NCBI RefSeq assembly: GCF_026126405.1
Contig: NZ_JAFMTQ010000014.1
Span: 34,531-98,530 of the forward strand
Length of the DNA stretch: 64,000 nucleotides
Direction of reading: 5' to 3'
DNA from: Aureitalea sp. L0-47
GTDB taxonomy: Bacteria; Bacteroidota; Bacteroidia; Flavobacteriales; Flavobacteriaceae
The notes beneath the pieces were generated by a model. It worked only from the letters and a program-made list of their open reading frames with translations, was not told the DNA's origin and ran no database searches. Position numbers and translations under genes: made by a program. Within the stretch, counting starts at the first letter, position 1; each line of letters starts with the position of its first letter. This document shows positions 61,526 through 64,000 of this stretch, in pieces.

Positions 61526-62687
61526 AAAAGGATATTATGGAGAATTCGGGGGCGCTTATATCCCTGAAATGCTCTATCCGAATGTAGAAGAATTGCGACA
61601 AAATTACCTGGAAATCACTTCGGAAGCGTCTTTCAAAGAAGAATTTTCTTCATTACTGAAGGATTATGTGGGCCGGCCCACCCCATTATATTTCGCGGAG
61701 CGACTTTCAGAAAAATACAACACAAAAATATACCTAAAACGGGAAGATCTATGCCACACTGGTGCTCATAAGGTGAACAATACTATTGGTCAGATTCTCC
61801 TGGCGAAAAAATTAGGTAAGAATAGGATCATAGCCGAAACCGGAGCCGGACAGCATGGGGTAGCCACCGCTACCGTTTGTGCGCTCATGGGTATTGAATG
61901 TATTGTTTATATGGGCGAGATCGATATCGAACGTCAGGCTCCAAATGTTGCCCGAATGAAGATGCTCGGCGCAACAGTGATACCTGCCCTTAGTGGGAGC
62001 AGGACGCTGAAAGATGCAACAAATGAAGCGATCAGGGACTGGATCAACAATCCAACGAATACTCACTACATAATCGGAAGTGTGGTGGGGCCACATCCCT
62101 ACCCCGATATGGTTGCGAGATTTCAGAGTGTAATTTCAGAAGAAATAAAAGAACAGCTGCACGAAAAAGAAGGTCGCGAGGAACCGGATTATGTGGTGGC
62201 TTGTGTAGGTGGAGGAAGTAATGCGGCTGGGGCTTATTATCACTTTCTAGATAATGAAGAGGTAGGTATAATCGCAGTTGAAGCTGCAGGAAAAGGTATT
62301 CATACCGGGGAGAGTGCGGCAACCTCTGTACTTGGTAAGGCCGGAATAATTCACGGGAGTAAGACGCTACTTATGCAAACCGGGGATGGACAAATAACCG
62401 AACCTTATTCCATATCTGCTGGCCTGGACTATCCGGGGGTAGGACCTATGCACGCACACCTTTATACTAGTGGTCGAGGTGAATTCATATCAATCACAGA
62501 TGAGGACGCAATGCTCGCAGGCCTTGAGCTTAGCAAACTTGAAGGTATTATACCGGCGATAGAAACCAGCCATGCTTTTGCGATATTTAAAGATCGGCCT
62601 TTTAAAAATGAAGACGTAGTAGTAGTTAATCTGAGTGGTAGGGGCGACAAGGACCTGGGAACCTATATTGATTATTTTAATCTTTGA
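61506..62687 (+). CDS. trpB: Tryptophan synthase beta chain
   Basis: PLP enzyme condensing indole and serine, 393 residues. [14 protein letters not shown] start, [20 protein letters not shown] carries the Schiff-base Lys, [22 protein letters not shown] phosphate loop, and [12 protein letters not shown]. The ATG at 61506 is inside trpF (20-base overlap). TrpB1 type, functions with TrpA encoded next. Confidence 0.97.
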   Translation: MSYHVNEKGYYGEFGGAYIPEMLYPNVEELRQNYLEITSEASFKEEFSSLLKDYVGRPTPLYFAERLSEKYNTKIYLKREDLCHTGAHKVNNTIGQILLAKKLGKNRIIAETGAGQHGVATATVCALMGIECIVYMGEIDIERQAPNVARMKMLGATVIPALSGSRTLKDATNEAIRDWINNPTNTHYIIGSVVGPHPYPDMVARFQSVISEEIKEQLHEKEGREEPDYVVACVGGGSNAAGAYYHFLDNEEVGIIAVEAAGKGIHTGESAATSVLGKAGIIHGSKTLLMQTGDGQITEPYSISAGLDYPGVGPMHAHLYTSGRGEFISITDEDAMLAGLELSKLEGIIPAIETSHAFAIFKDRPFKNEDVVVVNLSGRGDKDLGTYIDYFNL

Positions 62688-62689
62688 TC

Positions 62690-63454
62690 ATGAACCGAAT
62701 TACAAAAAAGCTAAGCGAAGATAAAAAGCTGCTGTCTATTTATTTTACAGCCGGATATCCACAACTGGAAGATACAGTAGAAATATTGGAGTCCCTCGAA
62801 GAGAATGGCGTGGACATGGTCGAGATAGGATTACCATTTAGCGATCCATTGGCCGATGGGCCTACAATTCAGGAGAGTTCTACAGCTGCTTTAAAAAATG
62901 GAATGAATACAGATTTGTTGTTCGAACAGCTTACGAATATTCGAGAACGAGTTTCCATACCATTAATTATCATGGGCTATTTCAACCCTGTACTACAATA
63001 CGGCGTAGAAGCCTTTTGCGCTAAATGCGAAGAAATTGGAATCGACGGTTTAATTCTGCCAGATTTACCCCTTGCGGAATACCAGGAACATTACGCATCC
63101 ATCTTCAAGCGATACAACTTGATAAATGTATTTCTTATCACTCCTCAAACTTCGGATGAACGTATTATGGAGATCGATGAAAACAGTGAAGGTTTCATCT
63201 ATATGGTGAGCAGCGCAAGCACAACTGGAAAGACTAGTGGTTTTGGACAAGAACAAAAGGATTATTTCGCCAGGATCGCGAATATGAATTTGTCGAATCC
63301 TCAAATAGTTGGTTTCGGAATTAACAATGTTGAAACCTTTAAATCTGCCACCGAATTCGCTAGTGGTGCCATCATTGGTAGTGCGTTTATTAAAATGTTA
63401 ACATCTGAAGGAATCCAGGGGATTCAGACGTTTATTAAATCCATACTGAAGTAG
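62690..63454 (+). CDS. trpA: Tryptophan synthase alpha chain
   Basis: Cleaves indole-3-glycerol phosphate to indole, 254 residues. Catalytic Glu and Asp in VEIGLPFSDPLADGPTIQ, then NPVLQYG, GLILPDLPLAEY, YMVSSASTTGKTSG and GFGINNVETF; the C-terminal SAFIKML closes the phosphate site. The ATG at 62690 is 2 bases after the trpB stop. Last gene of the operon; I see no clear terminator directly after it, only A/T-rich sequence. Confidence 0.96.
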   Translation: MNRITKKLSEDKKLLSIYFTAGYPQLEDTVEILESLEENGVDMVEIGLPFSDPLADGPTIQESSTAALKNGMNTDLLFEQLTNIRERVSIPLIIMGYFNPVLQYGVEAFCAKCEEIGIDGLILPDLPLAEYQEHYASIFKRYNLINVFLITPQTSDERIMEIDENSEGFIYMVSSASTTGKTSGFGQEQKDYFARIANMNLSNPQIVGFGINNVETFKSATEFASGAIIGSAFIKMLTSEGIQGIQTFIKSILK

Positions 63455-63618
63455 TATTTATTGTTCTTCATTCGCAATAGTTAGGTCGATATTATACCGT
63501 TTTAACAAGCTGGAACTATTCTAAATAACGTATTGGTAATCGGGCTGAATCCGTAGTCACGGAATTACATTAACCTAACAATAACAAGGCCTTGGCTAAT
63601 TTTATGACTTGTTGGGTG

Positions 63619-63626
63619 TACCTTTG
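63619..63626 (+). promoter_or_regulatory. -7 box upstream of the 42-codon ORF
   Basis: TACCTTTG, a perfect TAnnTTTG, 23 bases before the ATG at 63650. A TTG at 63592-63594 is 24 bases upstream, slightly long for a -33 element. Confidence 0.5.
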
Positions 63627-63649
63627 AGTAAACTTTAAAAAAGGTAATT

Positions 63650-63778
63650 ATGGAAAGAATGTTTGAGCGCAGAATTGCGCAGACGAATCCGACAAATCCA
63701 ACGGCTAATATTCATATAGTGACGAACAAGGTCGACTATTTTGAGAAAGCAATTTGGAAACAGCAAGTAAAGAGATAA
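63650..63778 (+). CDS. Possible small basic protein
   Basis: 42-codon ORF: MERMFERRIAQTNPTNPTA, then NIHIVTNKVDYFEKAIWKQ and a basic end QQVKR. It is preceded by a -7 box and an A-rich leader (AAAAAAGG) and followed 45 bases later by a strong terminator, so the segment is very likely transcribed as its own unit. Whether the product is the peptide or a small RNA is open. I recognise no family. Confidence 0.5.
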   Translation: MERMFERRIAQTNPTNPTANIHIVTNKVDYFEKAIWKQQVKR

Positions 63779-63821
63779 TTACTCTAGACAACATAAAGAC
63801 GCAAATCAAATAATTAAAATA

Positions 63822-63858
63822 AAAAAACCCCTTCCAATTTGGAAGGGGTTTTCTTTTG
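63822..63858. terminator. Strong terminator at the right end
   Basis: Perfect stem AAAACCCCTTCC / GGAAGGGGTTTT (63824-63835 and 63841-63852) with a 5-base loop and T-rich flank on plus; the left A-run makes it work on minus as well, serving both the 42-codon ORF and the T9SS cargo gene that ends at 63881. Confidence 0.9.
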
Positions 63859-63880
63859 GTTGGTTATATAATCTCTAGGA

Positions 63881-64000
63881 TTATTCTTTGATCAAACGCT
63901 TGACCGTTGTAGCGGCTTCGCTGTTGATCTGAACCATATACACTCCGGAGGCAAGTGCTGAGACGTCGATAGACAGCTCACTTCCCATATTTCGAAGGTC
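63881..64000 (-). CDS. C-terminal end of a T9SS-secreted protein (5' part beyond window)
   Basis: Partial gene: 39 codons before the stop at 63881. The visible residues, MGSELSIDVSALASGVYMVQ followed by INSEAATTVKRLIKE, form a type A sorting domain: SIDVSALASGVYMV matches the consensus LPxGxYxL-like strand pair (usually dlSxLpsGvYflki) and the basic end VKRLIKE. Such domains direct export by the type IX secretion system and surface attachment. Nothing can be said about the cargo. Confidence 0.85.
   Translation of the reverse strand, partial: DLRNMGSELSIDVSALASGVYMVQINSEAATTVKRLIKE

Overview
The window comes from a member of the Bacteroidota, most likely a marine-type Flavobacteriaceae. Supporting signs are a type IX secretion C-terminal sorting domain at the right edge, many -7 boxes of the form TAnnTTTG with little Shine-Dalgarno signal, a tmRNA tag of the GENNYALAA type, DUF1501/DUF1800 and DUF3857 proteins, and SusC-free TPR/beta-barrel envelope genes. 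Coding density is high: several convergent pairs overlap at their 3' ends and many co-directional genes overlap by 1-4 bases. I saw no tRNA, rRNA, CRISPR array, insertion sequence or prophage.

Layout. 1-13.9 kb holds envelope and housekeeping genes: a PLP-dependent cystathionine beta-synthase/cysteine synthase cut by the left edge, a LolC/E permease, a NamZ-type muramidase, a metzincin-like lipoprotein, an amidohydrolase, a beta-barrel protein with a giant TPR protein, and an FtsE-like ATPase. 13.9-30.9 kb is a surface-polysaccharide region: four glycosyltransferases, a dTDP-sugar 3,4-ketoisomerase, a DegT aminotransferase, several acyltransferases, two flippases including a WzxE-like one, two tandem membrane sulfatase-like proteins, a methyltransferase and a 65-residue membrane protein. 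About ten kilobases of this (30882 down to 20610) look like a single minus-strand operon. 31-41.9 kb holds typA, kdsA, a CBS-domain protein and an apparent regulon: a winged-helix regulator and its membrane partner, a Coq4-like protein, CreD and two small membrane proteins, with the same perfect palindrome in front of two of the transcription units. 42-43.2 kb is a non-coding, hairpin-rich stretch around ssrA (tmRNA). 43.2-50.9 kb contains a remarkable 1172-residue MORN/LysM protein with a very long charged helix, and asnA. 51-54.3 kb is a thiol/redox group (two rhodaneses, two thioredoxin-like proteins, a MarR regulator, YceI). 54.4-57 kb carries the DUF1501/DUF1800 pair. 57-63.5 kb is a complete trp operon (trpE-G-D-C-F-B-A) preceded by a textbook promoter, an 18-residue leader peptide with three consecutive Trp codons and an intrinsic terminator. 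The window ends with a 42-codon ORF and the tail of a T9SS cargo gene.

Most noteworthy: the two-operator winged-helix/Coq4/CreD unit; the transcription attenuator of the trp operon; the pentad/30-residue repeat helix protein; an acyltransferase whose family-supported N-terminus has no ATG/GTG/TTG and would need an ATT start; and the repeat-rich DNA on both sides of tmRNA. All functional assignments are from reading motifs; no database search was run.
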